Counted from the stretch's first letter, positions 7,619 to 14,399 are shown. The stretch: DNA of 21,437 bases from Flavobacteriales bacterium UBA6772 (GCA_002453265.1 DKGK01000004.1:1-21437); one strand, 5' to 3'. Translations and numbers: made by a program. The notes: generated by a model not told the origin, from the letters alone.

Positions 7619-8365
7619 ATGCTAAGTAAAAATCAAATTAAGAAATTAAGAAGCCTACAGCGCAAAAAGGAACGTAAAAATACGGGCCTTTTTGTGGTGG
7701 AAGGAAAGAAGATTGTAGAAGAAATGCTTCAGTCTTCTATTGCTTTTACCGAGTTGTATGCATTAGATTCTTGGTTCGAAAAAAATCCATCTTATTTACA
7801 AGCTGATAATTGTTTTGAAATAAGTAGTAAGGACTTAAGTCAAGTTTCTACCTTAAAAACTCCGAATGAGGTTTTATTAGTTTTAAAACAAAAAGATGTT
7901 TTTTCTTATGATTCCGTTTGTAATCAGACTCTAATTTTAGCATTAGATGGTGTAAACGATCCGGGTAATTTGGGAACTATTATTCGATTGGCGGATTGGT
8001 TTGGAGTCCAACATATTTTATGTACTTCCACTACTGTAGATCAGTATAATCCAAAAACAGTTCAATCTGCTATGGGTTCTATAAACAGAGTTCAATTGCA
8101 TTATGGTGATTTAATTAAAATGCTAAACGATTTTAAATCGCATACTATTTATGCCAGCGATTTAAATGGAGATTCTATTTATAGTACAAATTTCGCACAA
8201 AAATCAATCTTATTAATGGGAAGTGAATCTCATGGTATTTCTGATGAAGTAGTAAGTTTGGTGAACAATAAAATTACGATTCCTACATTTTCTAAATCGG
8301 GTATAGATTCTTTGAATGTAGCAACAGCGACAGCAATTGTTCTCTCTGAGTTTCGATCCAAGTAA
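7619..8365 (+). CDS. TrmH/SpoU-family RNA 2'-O-ribose methyltransferase
   Basis: A 248-residue SPOUT methyltransferase. The N-terminal part (about 1-95, with VVEGKKIVEE) matches the SpoU substrate-binding domain. The catalytic knot domain holds motif 1 (NDPGNLGTIIR, 113-123), motif 2 (MGSESHGIS, 200-208) and motif 3 (IPTFSKSGIDSLNVATA, 221-237). It would transfer a methyl group from SAM to a ribose 2'-OH in rRNA or tRNA. The target is not identifiable from sequence. Motif 2 has ESHG where many relatives have EGxG, a mild deviation. It is the last gene of the PASTA-rluD-trmH cluster, so two RNA-modifying enzymes are co-expressed with an envelope protein. Confidence 0.9.
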   Translation: MLSKNQIKKLRSLQRKKERKNTGLFVVEGKKIVEEMLQSSIAFTELYALDSWFEKNPSYLQADNCFEISSKDLSQVSTLKTPNEVLLVLKQKDVFSYDSVCNQTLILALDGVNDPGNLGTIIRLADWFGVQHILCTSTTVDQYNPKTVQSAMGSINRVQLHYGDLIKMLNDFKSHTIYASDLNGDSIYSTNFAQKSILLMGSESHGISDEVVSLVNNKITIPTFSKSGIDSLNVATATAIVLSEFRSK

Positions 8366-8395
8366 ATTTAGTAACGTTTTCATTTACTTTTCTTT
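8360..8395 (+). terminator. Possible weak terminator after the trmH-type gene
   Basis: AAGTAAAT (8360-8367) pairs with ATTTACTT (8382-8389) across a 14-base loop and is followed by TTTCTTT. The stem is AT-rich and overlaps the stop codon, so it is a weak candidate for ending the PASTA-rluD-trmH transcript. Confidence 0.35.
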
Positions 8396-8660
8396 ATTGG
8401 TCATTCTAATCAGTTGCCCAGAAAACTAAAGAACAATTAATCAAGGCAAATATTGTGTCTTGGGTAAGTTTCGATTCCCAACTTCTTCATTATAAGTCAT
8501 AAAATCAAAAGTATTTATATCTGTTTATCTACAAAATCTGTTTGACTCAGGAGATTTATATAATTCGAGCCTGATGTAAATTTGAACTTTTTTTTTAATA
8601 AAATACACTATTAAATATTTCGTTCTAGTTTCTGTAAATAAATCTATTAAACAAAACCTT
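8366..8660. other. Intergenic stretch before the small membrane protein gene
   Basis: A 295-bp AT-rich gap with no credible reading frame on either strand. The only signals I can support are the weak hairpin at its left edge and TAAATTTG at 8577-8584, which matches TAnnTTTG and could serve the gene at 8661 with a leader of about 70 nt. The pair TCTGTTTATCTACA / TCTGTTTGACTCA is a short imperfect repeat of no clear meaning. Confidence 0.4.
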
Positions 8661-8981
8661 ATGGAAAAGGAAGTTTTAATGAGCAATACTAAGAAAAGTA
8701 ACTTGCTACTTTATCTAAGCACTAGTATACTTTTTATCCTTATAGTATCCTTTCTCGACGAAGGAGCCAACAATTTTGAATGGATGAATAATCCTCTAGA
8801 TTGGATCTCATTCTTTGCTTTTGTTGTGGCAATTTTCTTTGGTCAATATTTTTTTGAAAATAAAATTCTGAAGAATTACCCTGTAAAAGGTAAAGTACTA
8901 ATTAGTATTCTAGGTGGAATTATCCTTGGCATTATCATCTTTTTTTTAGTCACTTATATACTGGTTTCTATATTCTTGTAA
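8661..8981 (+). CDS. Small three-helix membrane protein, unknown function
   Basis: I do not recognise the family. The 106-residue product has a polar start (MEKEVLMSNTKKSN), hydrophobic helices at about 15-31, 46-65 and 79-105, and basic residues (KILKNYPVKGK) between helices 2 and 3. No catalytic motif is visible. An alternative start is the ATG at 8679 (Met7), which gives a more usual MSNTKK beginning. The gene is monocistronic, with a candidate -7 box upstream (8577-8584) and a strong terminator 15 nt after its stop. The isolated, self-contained transcription unit argues that it is a real gene. Confidence 0.65.
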   Translation: MEKEVLMSNTKKSNLLLYLSTSILFILIVSFLDEGANNFEWMNNPLDWISFFAFVVAIFFGQYFFENKILKNYPVKGKVLISILGGIILGIIIFFLVTYILVSIFL

Positions 8982-8996
8982 CTTATTTTTAGTCAT

Positions 8997-9025
8997 AAAA
9001 AAAACGCTCCTAGGAGCGTTTTTTT
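8997..9025. terminator. Bidirectional terminator between the small membrane gene and fabD
   Basis: CGCTCCTAGGAGCG (9005-9018) is a perfect palindrome flanked by eight A on the left and seven T on the right. Read from either side it gives a GC-rich stem followed by a U-tract, so it can terminate both the plus-strand gene ending at 8981 and the minus-strand fabD transcript ending at 9061. Confidence 0.9.
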
Positions 9026-9060
9026 GTGACTATTGTTTTTAGCTACTTATCAAGTAAGAA

Positions 9061-9942
9061 CTATAGTTCAGCAGATTCTGTAGGCATTTTACGATCTACT
9101 TTCTTTACTAAACCTTGCAATACTTTTCCAGGACCTACTTCTGTAAAACTCGAAACACCGTCTGCAATCATTTGCTGCATTGTTTGAGTCCAGCGAACTG
9201 GGGCTGTTAGTTGTGCTACTAAATTTTCTTTTATTTCTTCAGGATTAGTAATTGCCGAAGCTTTTACGTTTTGGTAAATAGGACAAGAAGGAATGTTAAA
9301 AGTTGTTGCTTTAATTGCTTTAGCTAATTCCGCACGAGCTGGTTCCATTAGTGGAGAATGAAAAGCACCACCTACAGGTAGAACTAAGGCTCTACGAGCT
9401 CCCGCTTCTTTCAGTTGTTCACAAGCTTGATTTACGGCATCTACAGCACCAGAAATTACTAATTGTCCCGGGCAGTTATAATTTGCTGCGACTACAATAC
9501 CGTTTACTTTTGCACAAATATCCTCAACTACATCATTTTCTAAACCTAATATTGCAGCCATTGTAGATGGCTCCGCTTCACAAGCAACTTGCATAGCTAA
9601 GGCTCTTTTAGAAACTAGTTTAAGTCCATCTTCAAAAGCTAAAACACCTACTGCAGTTAATGCCGAAATCTCTCCTAAAGAGTGACCAGCAACCATTTCT
9701 GGTTTAAAACGTTCACCTAATAATTTAGCAAGAATAGTAGAGTGTAAGAAAATTGCAGGTTGTGTTACTTTCGTCTGTTTCAGCTCCTCAGCCTCACCTT
9801 CGAACATAATATCCGTAATACGGAAACCTAAAATTTCATTGGCTTTTTCGAATAATGCTTTTGCTTCTTCAGAAGACTCGTATAAATCCTTACCCATTCC
9901 TGAGAATTGAGCTCCTTGACCTGGAAAAACGTATGCTTTCAT
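9061..9942 (-). CDS. fabD: Malonyl-CoA:ACP transacylase FabD
   Basis: FabD moves malonyl groups from CoA to acyl carrier protein, supplying the extender unit for fatty acid synthesis in the cytoplasm. The 293-residue length is typical. It has the starting PGQGAQFSGMG oxyanion/glutamine motif, the active-site GHSLGE block with Ser88, an arginine at about 113 that would bind the malonyl carboxylate, and catalytic His195 in GGAFHSPLM. The C-terminal EVGPGKVLQGL block is also present. It lies downstream of folE on the same strand with an 85-nt gap that contains a near-consensus -7 box, so it may have its own promoter. No other fab genes are adjacent. It shares a terminator with the convergent small membrane gene. 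Confidence 0.96.
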   Translation of the reverse strand: MKAYVFPGQGAQFSGMGKDLYESSEEAKALFEKANEILGFRITDIMFEGEAEELKQTKVTQPAIFLHSTILAKLLGERFKPEMVAGHSLGEISALTAVGVLAFEDGLKLVSKRALAMQVACEAEPSTMAAILGLENDVVEDICAKVNGIVVAANYNCPGQLVISGAVDAVNQACEQLKEAGARRALVLPVGGAFHSPLMEPARAELAKAIKATTFNIPSCPIYQNVKASAITNPEEIKENLVAQLTAPVRWTQTMQQMIADGVSSFTEVGPGKVLQGLVKKVDRKMPTESAEL

Positions 9943-9955
9943 AATTTAATCTTTA

Positions 9956-10000
9956 AGCCTTTAGCATATAGCCTTTAGCTTTGTTTTTAGTGCAAATACA
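9956..10000 (-). promoter_or_regulatory. fabD upstream region: direct repeat and near-consensus -7 box
   Basis: On the minus strand TGTATTTG (10000-9993) differs from TAnnTTTG at one position and could start fabD transcription about 45 nt before its ATG. Nearby, GCCTTTAGC occurs twice in direct orientation on the plus strand (9957-9965 and 9971-9979), 14 nt apart, inside the predicted leader. The meaning of the repeat is unknown. Confidence 0.3.
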
Positions 10001-10027
10001 AACGATCTTAGATAATCTATCTATTAA

Positions 10028-10615
10028 TTATTTCACTAAGCTCATAAATTCTTGACGTGTAATGTCTTCATCCATAAAAGCACCCGAAAATGCTGAGGTA
10101 GTGGTCGTAGAGTTTTGTTTTTGAACTCCACGCATTTGCATGCATAAATGTTGAGCTTCTATACAAACAGCAACACCTTGTGGCATAAGAGTCTCTTGCA
10201 AACAGTCGCGAATTTGATCTGTTAATCGTTCTTGAACTTGAAGCCTGCGCGAAAATGCATCTACCATTCTCGGGAATTTACTTAAACCTACTATATGTCC
10301 ATTAGGAATATAAGCGATATGACATTTTCCAAAAAAGGGCAACATATGGTGTTCGCATAAAGAATAGACTTCGATGTCTTTTACAATGACCATCTCGTCG
10401 TATTTCTCAGCAAACATAGCCGATTTTAAAATCTCTGCGGGATCCTGATCGTAACCTTGAGTAAGGTATTGCATCGCCTTGGCTACACGCTCTGGTGTTT
10501 TTAATAATCCTTCTCTTTCTATATCTTCACCAATGTGGGTTAAAACCTCTTTGAAATTAGCCGAAAGAGCTTCAGTAGAAGCCTTATCGTAGTGTTCTAT
10601 TTTTTTGTAAGCCAT
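10028..10615 (-). CDS. folE: GTP cyclohydrolase I FolE
   Basis: FolE opens and rearranges GTP to 7,8-dihydroneopterin triphosphate, the entry step for folate and for queuosine or other pterins. The 195-residue protein carries the zinc ligands in SLCEHHMLPFFG (Cys87, His90) and HLCMQMRG (Cys158). It also has the substrate block GLSKFPRMVDAFSRRLQVQERLT and the C-terminal STTTTSAFSGAF typical of this family. It is the homodecameric type I enzyme, not the zinc-independent FolE2. It begins five bases after the stop of the queD-like gene on the same strand, so its product is the direct substrate of the neighbouring enzyme. The ATG at 10615 is clear. Confidence 0.97.
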   Translation of the reverse strand: MAYKKIEHYDKASTEALSANFKEVLTHIGEDIEREGLLKTPERVAKAMQYLTQGYDQDPAEILKSAMFAEKYDEMVIVKDIEVYSLCEHHMLPFFGKCHIAYIPNGHIVGLSKFPRMVDAFSRRLQVQERLTDQIRDCLQETLMPQGVAVCIEAQHLCMQMRGVQKQNSTTTTSAFSGAFMDEDITRQEFMSLVK

Positions 10616-10620
10616 AATGA

Positions 10621-11031
10621 TTAACCGAAATATTCAACAAAATTATTTTCCGTTTCATGAATCTTAATACAGTGTAATTCTACACCCATATTTTTTATAG
10701 TATCTGCAAGCTGAGCCCATATTTCTATAGCTAAGACTTCAGTAGAAGCCATTTTACCTTTCATAAAATCAACATCTAAATTAATGTTTTTATGATCGAG
10801 CTTATCTATAACCTTTTCCTTTATTACAGGACTTAAATCTTTTAAATTTACTATAAATCCTGTTTCTGGATTAACCTCACCTTTTACGGTAACAAAAAGA
10901 GTGAAGTTATGACCGTGCCAATTTTCATTTGAACATGGTCCAAAAACGGCTAAGTTTTTCGCTGCATCCCATTCTGGGTGCACTAATTTATGTGCCGAGC
11001 AAAAGCGCTCTCTTCTTGTGATGTAGATCAT
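10621..11031 (-). CDS. queD: 6-carboxy-tetrahydropterin synthase / 6-pyruvoyl-tetrahydropterin synthase family (QueD-like)
   Basis: A 136-residue pterin enzyme that acts on dihydroneopterin triphosphate. In QueD it makes 6-carboxytetrahydropterin for 7-deazaguanine (queuosine) synthesis. Zinc ligands His14, His39 and His41 (SAHK, WHGHN) are visible, along with the catalytic Cys33 (FGPCSNENW), the Asp79-His80 pair (DKLDHKN) and Glu126 (HETENN). I start it at the ATG at 11031. The frame could be extended to a TTG at 11058, but that TTG is the end of a -7 box TATATTTG (11063-11056) and so should not be translated. It is the first gene of the queD-folE pair. A PTPS role in tetrahydrobiopterin cannot be fully excluded. 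Confidence 0.9.
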   Translation of the reverse strand: MIYITRRERFCSAHKLVHPEWDAAKNLAVFGPCSNENWHGHNFTLFVTVKGEVNPETGFIVNLKDLSPVIKEKVIDKLDHKNINLDVDFMKGKMASTEVLAIEIWAQLADTIKNMGVELHCIKIHETENNFVEYFG

Positions 11032-11055
11032 CGTTTCTGTAATTTTTTTACCATG

Positions 11056-11063
11056 CAAATATA
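11056..11063 (-). promoter_or_regulatory. -7 promoter box for queD-folE
   Basis: On the minus strand TATATTTG matches TAnnTTTG exactly and lies 24 nt before the queD ATG at 11031. That spacing leaves a short leader and decides the start codon, because the upstream in-frame TTG is part of the box. No clear TTG -33 element is visible. Confidence 0.55.
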
Positions 11064-11752
11064 TACTTTTTTGCTTGTTTGTTGCTTTTGTTAGCTCATG
11101 GACTTAATTAATACTCTTGAGTTATTTTTTTATATGCTTATTTGTTACAATGCATTACAAAAACTAGTTGTTGTAGTTTTTTTATTTGATGAAAAGTAGC
11201 TTAAATCATATCTTTTTTAACGCTACAGAAAATTAAAAGGGCTATCAAAATGAGCTTAGTTGTTTTCCTCTCGTCAGGCAAGCTCTAACAGCATTTTGTT
11301 ACGCAAATTTTATGCGTTTCTTTCACTAAAAGAAAGGAGGTCGGAAATAAAAAAAAGGGAATAGGGAGAATGAAATGCGTAAATAGGGAAGTAGGGAACA
11401 GTATTTATCAAGATTACAATTAACAACTGATTTGTTTGTTGTTAATTTATTTGTCAGGCTGAGGCACACGAATCCCACAGATAGCAATAGCAAATATTAA
11501 GTCATCAAATTATCGCCTTTCTAGAAACCTCAAGGTAACAATTTTGTTTTATTCTTTTTAATTCAAAAATTATAATTCAAAACTCATAGCTATTTTAAAA
11601 CGATCTTTTGACACTTAGACTATTTTAACTCATTTTTCTCTTTGTAACAATCTTCAAAGTTGATGATTATTACAATATCCTCTAATCTTGCGGTCAAGCA
11701 TATTTTTTATATAAATCTAATATCTACAATTTAACTTACTGCAACTATTTAG
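11064..11752. other. Long non-coding region between queD and mqnB
   Basis: About 0.69 kb with no credible reading frame on either strand, between two divergent genes. Contents I can support: a perfect 10-bp inverted repeat, AATTAACAAC (11418-11427) with GTTGTTAATT (11438-11447) around a 10-base spacer; a run of degenerate TAGGGA-type units at about 11358-11400; and two GTCAGGC words (about 11274 and 11453). The second of these heads a segment whose far end CCTCAAGGTAACAA (11528-11541) imperfectly mirrors TTGTCAGGCTGAGG (11451-11464). The mixed composition suggests a small degenerate intergenic repeat element or an unrecognised RNA. I cannot name either. Confidence 0.5.
11418..11447. repeat. 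Perfect inverted repeat in the queD-mqnB intergenic region
   Basis: AATTAACAAC and GTTGTTAATT form 10-bp arms separated by TGATTTGTTT. There is no T-run at the expected place for a plus-strand terminator. It could be an operator, or part of an unrecognised RNA. Confidence 0.45.
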
Positions 11753-11760
11753 TATCTTTG
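11753..11760 (+). promoter_or_regulatory. Candidate -7 box for mqnB-mqnD
   Basis: TATCTTTG matches TAnnTTTG and ends four bases before the mqnB ATG at 11765, the same geometry as the box before ribD. Transcription from it would start at or beside the ATG. No -33 TTG is evident. Confidence 0.45.
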
Positions 11761-11764
11761 ATTT

Positions 11765-12427
11765 ATGAAAATCTTAATTGTATCTGCTACACATATCGAA
11801 CTAAAACCTCTCTTAGAAATTGCTGATAAAGTATGTCGAATAGACGATAAACTCAGTATTTATAGTTTACAAGGAATAGAATTCGATTTGCTGTGTACTG
11901 GCGTAGGAATGGTTGCTACATCGTTTCATATGGGGCGAGTTTTAGCTTTGAATTCCTATAGTAAAGTTATTAATGTTGGAATTGCAGGGGCTTTTGATAA
12001 AGATATTCCTCTGGGTACTGTTGTTGAGGTTGTAGAAGATCAGTTTCCTGAGATGGGTGCAGACGATGGTGAGCATTTTTTATCGCTCCTAGACTTGGAT
12101 TTAATAGAAGCAGATGATTTTCCTTTTCAATCTGGCGTATTAAATAATGAACAAAGTCTTTGGAATTTGCCTTATCTAAAAGTGAAGGCAATTACTGTTA
12201 ATACTGCTCACGGAAGTGAAAACCGGATTTCTAAAACGGAAAAACGTTTTGTTCCTCAAGTAGAAAGTATGGAAGGTGCCGCTTTTTTCTATGCCTGTAA
12301 ATCAGCTAAAGTTCCTAGTATTCAAATACGTTCTATTTCTAATTATGTGGAACGTAGAAATAGAGCTTCTTGGAATATTCCTTTAGCTATTAAAAATCTA
12401 AATGCTGAAATATTAAATCTACTTTAA
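11765..12427 (+). CDS. mqnB: Futalosine hydrolase MqnB
   Basis: MqnB cleaves the base from futalosine to give dehypoxanthine futalosine in the alternative menaquinone pathway. The 220-residue protein is of the nucleoside phosphorylase/MTAN type, with GVGMVATSFHMGR (46-58), NVGIAGAFDKDIPLG (70-84), an active-site SMEGAAF (168-174) containing Glu170, and SNYVERRNR near the C-terminus. The last block and the partner gene separate it from MTA/SAH nucleosidase. Its TAA shares a base with the ATG of mqnD (12427), so the two are translationally coupled and work in the same pathway. A candidate -7 box four bases before the ATG suggests a leaderless transcript. Confidence 0.92.
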   Translation: MKILIVSATHIELKPLLEIADKVCRIDDKLSIYSLQGIEFDLLCTGVGMVATSFHMGRVLALNSYSKVINVGIAGAFDKDIPLGTVVEVVEDQFPEMGADDGEHFLSLLDLDLIEADDFPFQSGVLNNEQSLWNLPYLKVKAITVNTAHGSENRISKTEKRFVPQVESMEGAAFFYACKSAKVPSIQIRSISNYVERRNRASWNIPLAIKNLNAEILNLL

Positions 12428-13254
12428 TGAAAAAGCTAAGCATAGGATTTTCTCCTTGTCCTAACGATACCTTTATTTTTGATGCTCTTATTCACGGTAA
12501 AATAGATACCGAAGGATTAGAATTTGAAGTGTTTATGGCAGATGTAGAAGAACTTAATCAGAAGGCTTTTCTTGGCGAGTTGGATATAACAAAACTCAGT
12601 TATCATGCCTTTCTTCATATTCTAGAGGAATATATAATGATGGATTCAGGATCTGCACTAGGAAATAATTGTGGACCATTATTGATAAAGAATTCTGGTT
12701 CAGAAAATCCTTCAGTAAACAATTTAATTGCTATTCCTGGGAAATACACTACCGCTAACTTTCTTTTGAATTATGCTTTTCCAGAATTCCATAATAAAAA
12801 ACTTGTCCTTTTCTCCGAGATAGAATCAGCTATTAAAAATGGGGAGGTTTCTGCTGGACTTATAATACACGAAAATCGTTTTACCTATGCCGATAGAGGC
12901 TTTGACAAAGTAAAGGATTTGGGGGAACATTGGGAACAACAAACTGGAATGCCAATTCCACTTGGAGGAATAGCCATTAAAAGAAATTTAGATAAATCTT
13001 TACAAGAAAAAGTACAAAGACTTATTCGTAAGAGTATTGAATTTGCTTTCGACAATCCTTCAGAAAGTTTGGCTTTTGTAAAACAAAACGCTCAAGAAAT
13101 GGATGCGGAAATAATGCAAAAGCACATTAATTTATATGTGAATGAGTACAGTCTTTCACTTGGAGAAAAAGGAAAAGCTGCGATTGAATATATGTATAAA
13201 TTCTCAGTTGAGAAGAATCTTATTACTGAGACTGAGAAGGATTTGTTTGTTTGA
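12427..13254 (+). CDS. mqnD: 1,4-dihydroxy-6-naphthoate synthase MqnD
   Basis: MqnD converts cyclic dehypoxanthine futalosine to 1,4-dihydroxy-6-naphthoate, a late ring-forming step of the futalosine route to menaquinone. The 275-residue protein has the periplasmic-binding-protein-like fold. Its start is GFSPCPNDTF (7-16), followed by ITKLSYHAF (54-62), GSALGNNCGP (75-84), GKYTTA (105-110), and IHENRFTY with His148 in the position of the catalytic histidine. It overlaps the mqnB stop by one base. MqnA and MqnC are not in the window and must lie elsewhere. No terminator hairpin is visible after its stop, where the decaying minus-strand region begins within three bases. Confidence 0.95.
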   Translation: MKKLSIGFSPCPNDTFIFDALIHGKIDTEGLEFEVFMADVEELNQKAFLGELDITKLSYHAFLHILEEYIMMDSGSALGNNCGPLLIKNSGSENPSVNNLIAIPGKYTTANFLLNYAFPEFHNKKLVLFSEIESAIKNGEVSAGLIIHENRFTYADRGFDKVKDLGEHWEQQTGMPIPLGGIAIKRNLDKSLQEKVQRLIRKSIEFAFDNPSESLAFVKQNAQEMDAEIMQKHINLYVNEYSLSLGEKGKAAIEYMYKFSVEKNLITETEKDLFV

Positions 13255-13256
13255 TG

Positions 13257-13661
13257 TTATTTTAGATAGTATTCTACTAGTTTTGGGTTTTCTGTTGAGA
13301 AAATAATCGTAGACGAATCCCCAATGTTTAAGTTTGTGATATTTGGTAGGTGATAAAAGTATTTGTGTTTATATTCAAAGTATGTATGAACACTTCCAGC
13401 CCCTCCTATGTCAATATCCTTTAAGACTATTGTTTCAATTCCCTCGTTTTCATCTATTTCCTAATTTTTGTAAGTATTCATTGTTACATTGTAGACTATT
13501 ATGGATAAAATAAATAGTAAACATGATGTAAAATTTAGATATATTTTAAGAATTCTCACTCTTTTCACTCCTAATGTTTTTTGAAAATTTTCATTTAAAA
13601 CGAATTCTATTGGACTTATGAAGTATTTAATTTCAAGTTCAAGAATATACTTTATAATCAT
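13257..13661 (-). pseudogene. Small membrane-anchored protein interrupted by one in-frame TAG
   Basis: On the minus strand an ATG at 13661 opens 66 codons ending in TAG (13463-13461). The same frame then stays open for 67 more codons to TAA at 13259-13257, giving a 133-residue product if the TAG were a sense codon. The N-terminal part has a hydrophobic start, a basic patch (KRVRILK) and a transmembrane segment (LNFTSCLLFILSIIVYNV). The distal part has a strand-like domain including ETIVLKDIDIGG, VHTYFEYKHKYFYHL, LNIGDSSTIIFS and ENPKLVEYYLK, a pattern seen in many small Bacteroidota membrane-anchored proteins of unknown role. I do not recognise the family. One nonsense change in an otherwise coherent gene suggests recent inactivation. 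A sequencing error or two separate small genes are alternatives. It is convergent with mqnD with almost no gap. Confidence 0.6.
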
Positions 13662-13689
13662 AAAAATGCTAATATATATTGCTACCCAT

Positions 13690-13800
13690 TAGATAATCGC
13701 AGACGCGAGTAAAGCCATGAGTTCTTTTGTAAGTAGGAATAATGCATGTAAATGAGTCCACTAGAATTGTAGAGCAAGTATAATTTTCGTGATCTTGAGA
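13690..13800 (-). pseudogene. Possible third remnant of the same small-protein domain
   Basis: ATAATCGCAGACG (13693-13705) matches ATAATCGTAGACG in the intact-like copy (13303-13315) at 12 of 13 bases, and sequence to its right aligns loosely with the same copy. No single open frame covers it and stops occur in all frames. If real, it is the C-terminal end of another decayed paralog directly upstream of the copy at 13257-13661. Chance similarity in AT-rich DNA is possible. Confidence 0.25.
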
Positions 13801-13879
13801 ATTGAATAAACTAAGATGTATTTAATTACTATATTTACTTTATCTGTTAAATGAATTTATTGAGGATTACTATTTACAG

Positions 13880-14100
13880 AAACAATTTATAGATATCGTT
13901 CCTCTATACAAGTCGTGCAATCGTAAGCTTCTCTTCTGAATAGATTTATCCTAATCTATAGTCCCCAATGTTTAACTTTATATGCAAACGCATGTGTTTT
14001 TACGTTTCGAAGTATAGAATACTCTATGTCAATATTCTTTCTTTTAATACATATTGTATTTATATAATAGTAATGTACTAATTTGTGTTATTCTATAGCT
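13880..14100 (-). pseudogene. Degraded second copy of the small membrane-anchored protein
   Basis: Two exact words shared with the copy at 13257-13661 occur in the same order and orientation: TCCCCAATGTTTAA (13962-13975 here, 13318-13331 there) and CTATGTCAATAT (14024-14035 here, 13406-13417 there). The spacing is 62 versus 88 nt, consistent with a deletion here. In the minus-strand frame from about 14060 one reads NTICIKRKNIDIEYS, comparable with ETIVLKDIDIGG, and a +1 shift restores LNIGD before further stops. This is a frameshifted, truncated relative, not a working gene. Its upstream part (14100-14200) shows only short broken frames. Confidence 0.5.
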
Positions 14101-14367
14101 CTTGTTTTTTGTTGTGGCTCTCTATAATTCAAAATAATTCTGTAGGTATTTGGCGTTTATTATATAATATCCCCCAATAAATTTCTCTTAGCATTACTGG
14201 TTATTATGTCCATCAATTTATGCTAGTATTTTTTACATAAAATTTTCATGTGCTATCTTTTAAGTAAATTCAGTATAAATACACAAGTAAATATTAGGAT
14301 AAAAAAGTATGGATTAACAAATTCTGGATACATAGCGACAATTAGTTTTCAAACATTAAAAAATAAT
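14101..14367. other. AT-rich spacer between the decayed copies and the lipoprotein gene
   Basis: About 270 bp with no open frame worth annotating. The left part may be the lost 5' half of the degraded minus-strand copy; for example INAKYLQNYFEL is readable before a stop. The right edge holds the promoter of the lipoprotein gene. I see no terminator, repeat or RNA gene. Confidence 0.4.
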
Positions 14368-14375
14368 TATATTTG
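14368..14375 (+). promoter_or_regulatory. -7 promoter box for the lipoprotein gene
   Basis: TATATTTG matches TAnnTTTG exactly and lies 24 nt before the ATG at 14400. Its last three bases, TTG, are the codon that would begin the longest in-frame reading frame, which rules out that longer start. No clear -33 TTG. Confidence 0.5.
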
Positions 14376-14399
14376 GAGTCGAAATCAAAACTATTCCAA

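Noticed and set aside
9351..9566. Plus-strand reading frame within fabD
   Set aside because: A shadow of the conserved minus-strand fabD frame. Its residue pattern (many Leu/His/Gln) is typical of antisense translation.
11159..11181. AAAAACT...AGTTTTT stem followed by T-run in the queD upstream region, considered as a terminator
   Set aside because: Only seven AT-rich pairs, and no plus-strand gene ends nearby.
11358..11400. TAGGGA-rich run considered as a CRISPR-like or telomere-like repeat
   Set aside because: Units are irregular in length and sequence, with no spacers of constant size. It is probably a simple degenerate intergenic repeat.
13674..13821. Minus-strand open stretch of about 48 codons reading ...FTCIIPTYKRTHGF...
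   Set aside because: No start codon, stops on both sides and no recognised similarity. It fits better as out-of-frame sequence of a decayed copy than as a gene.
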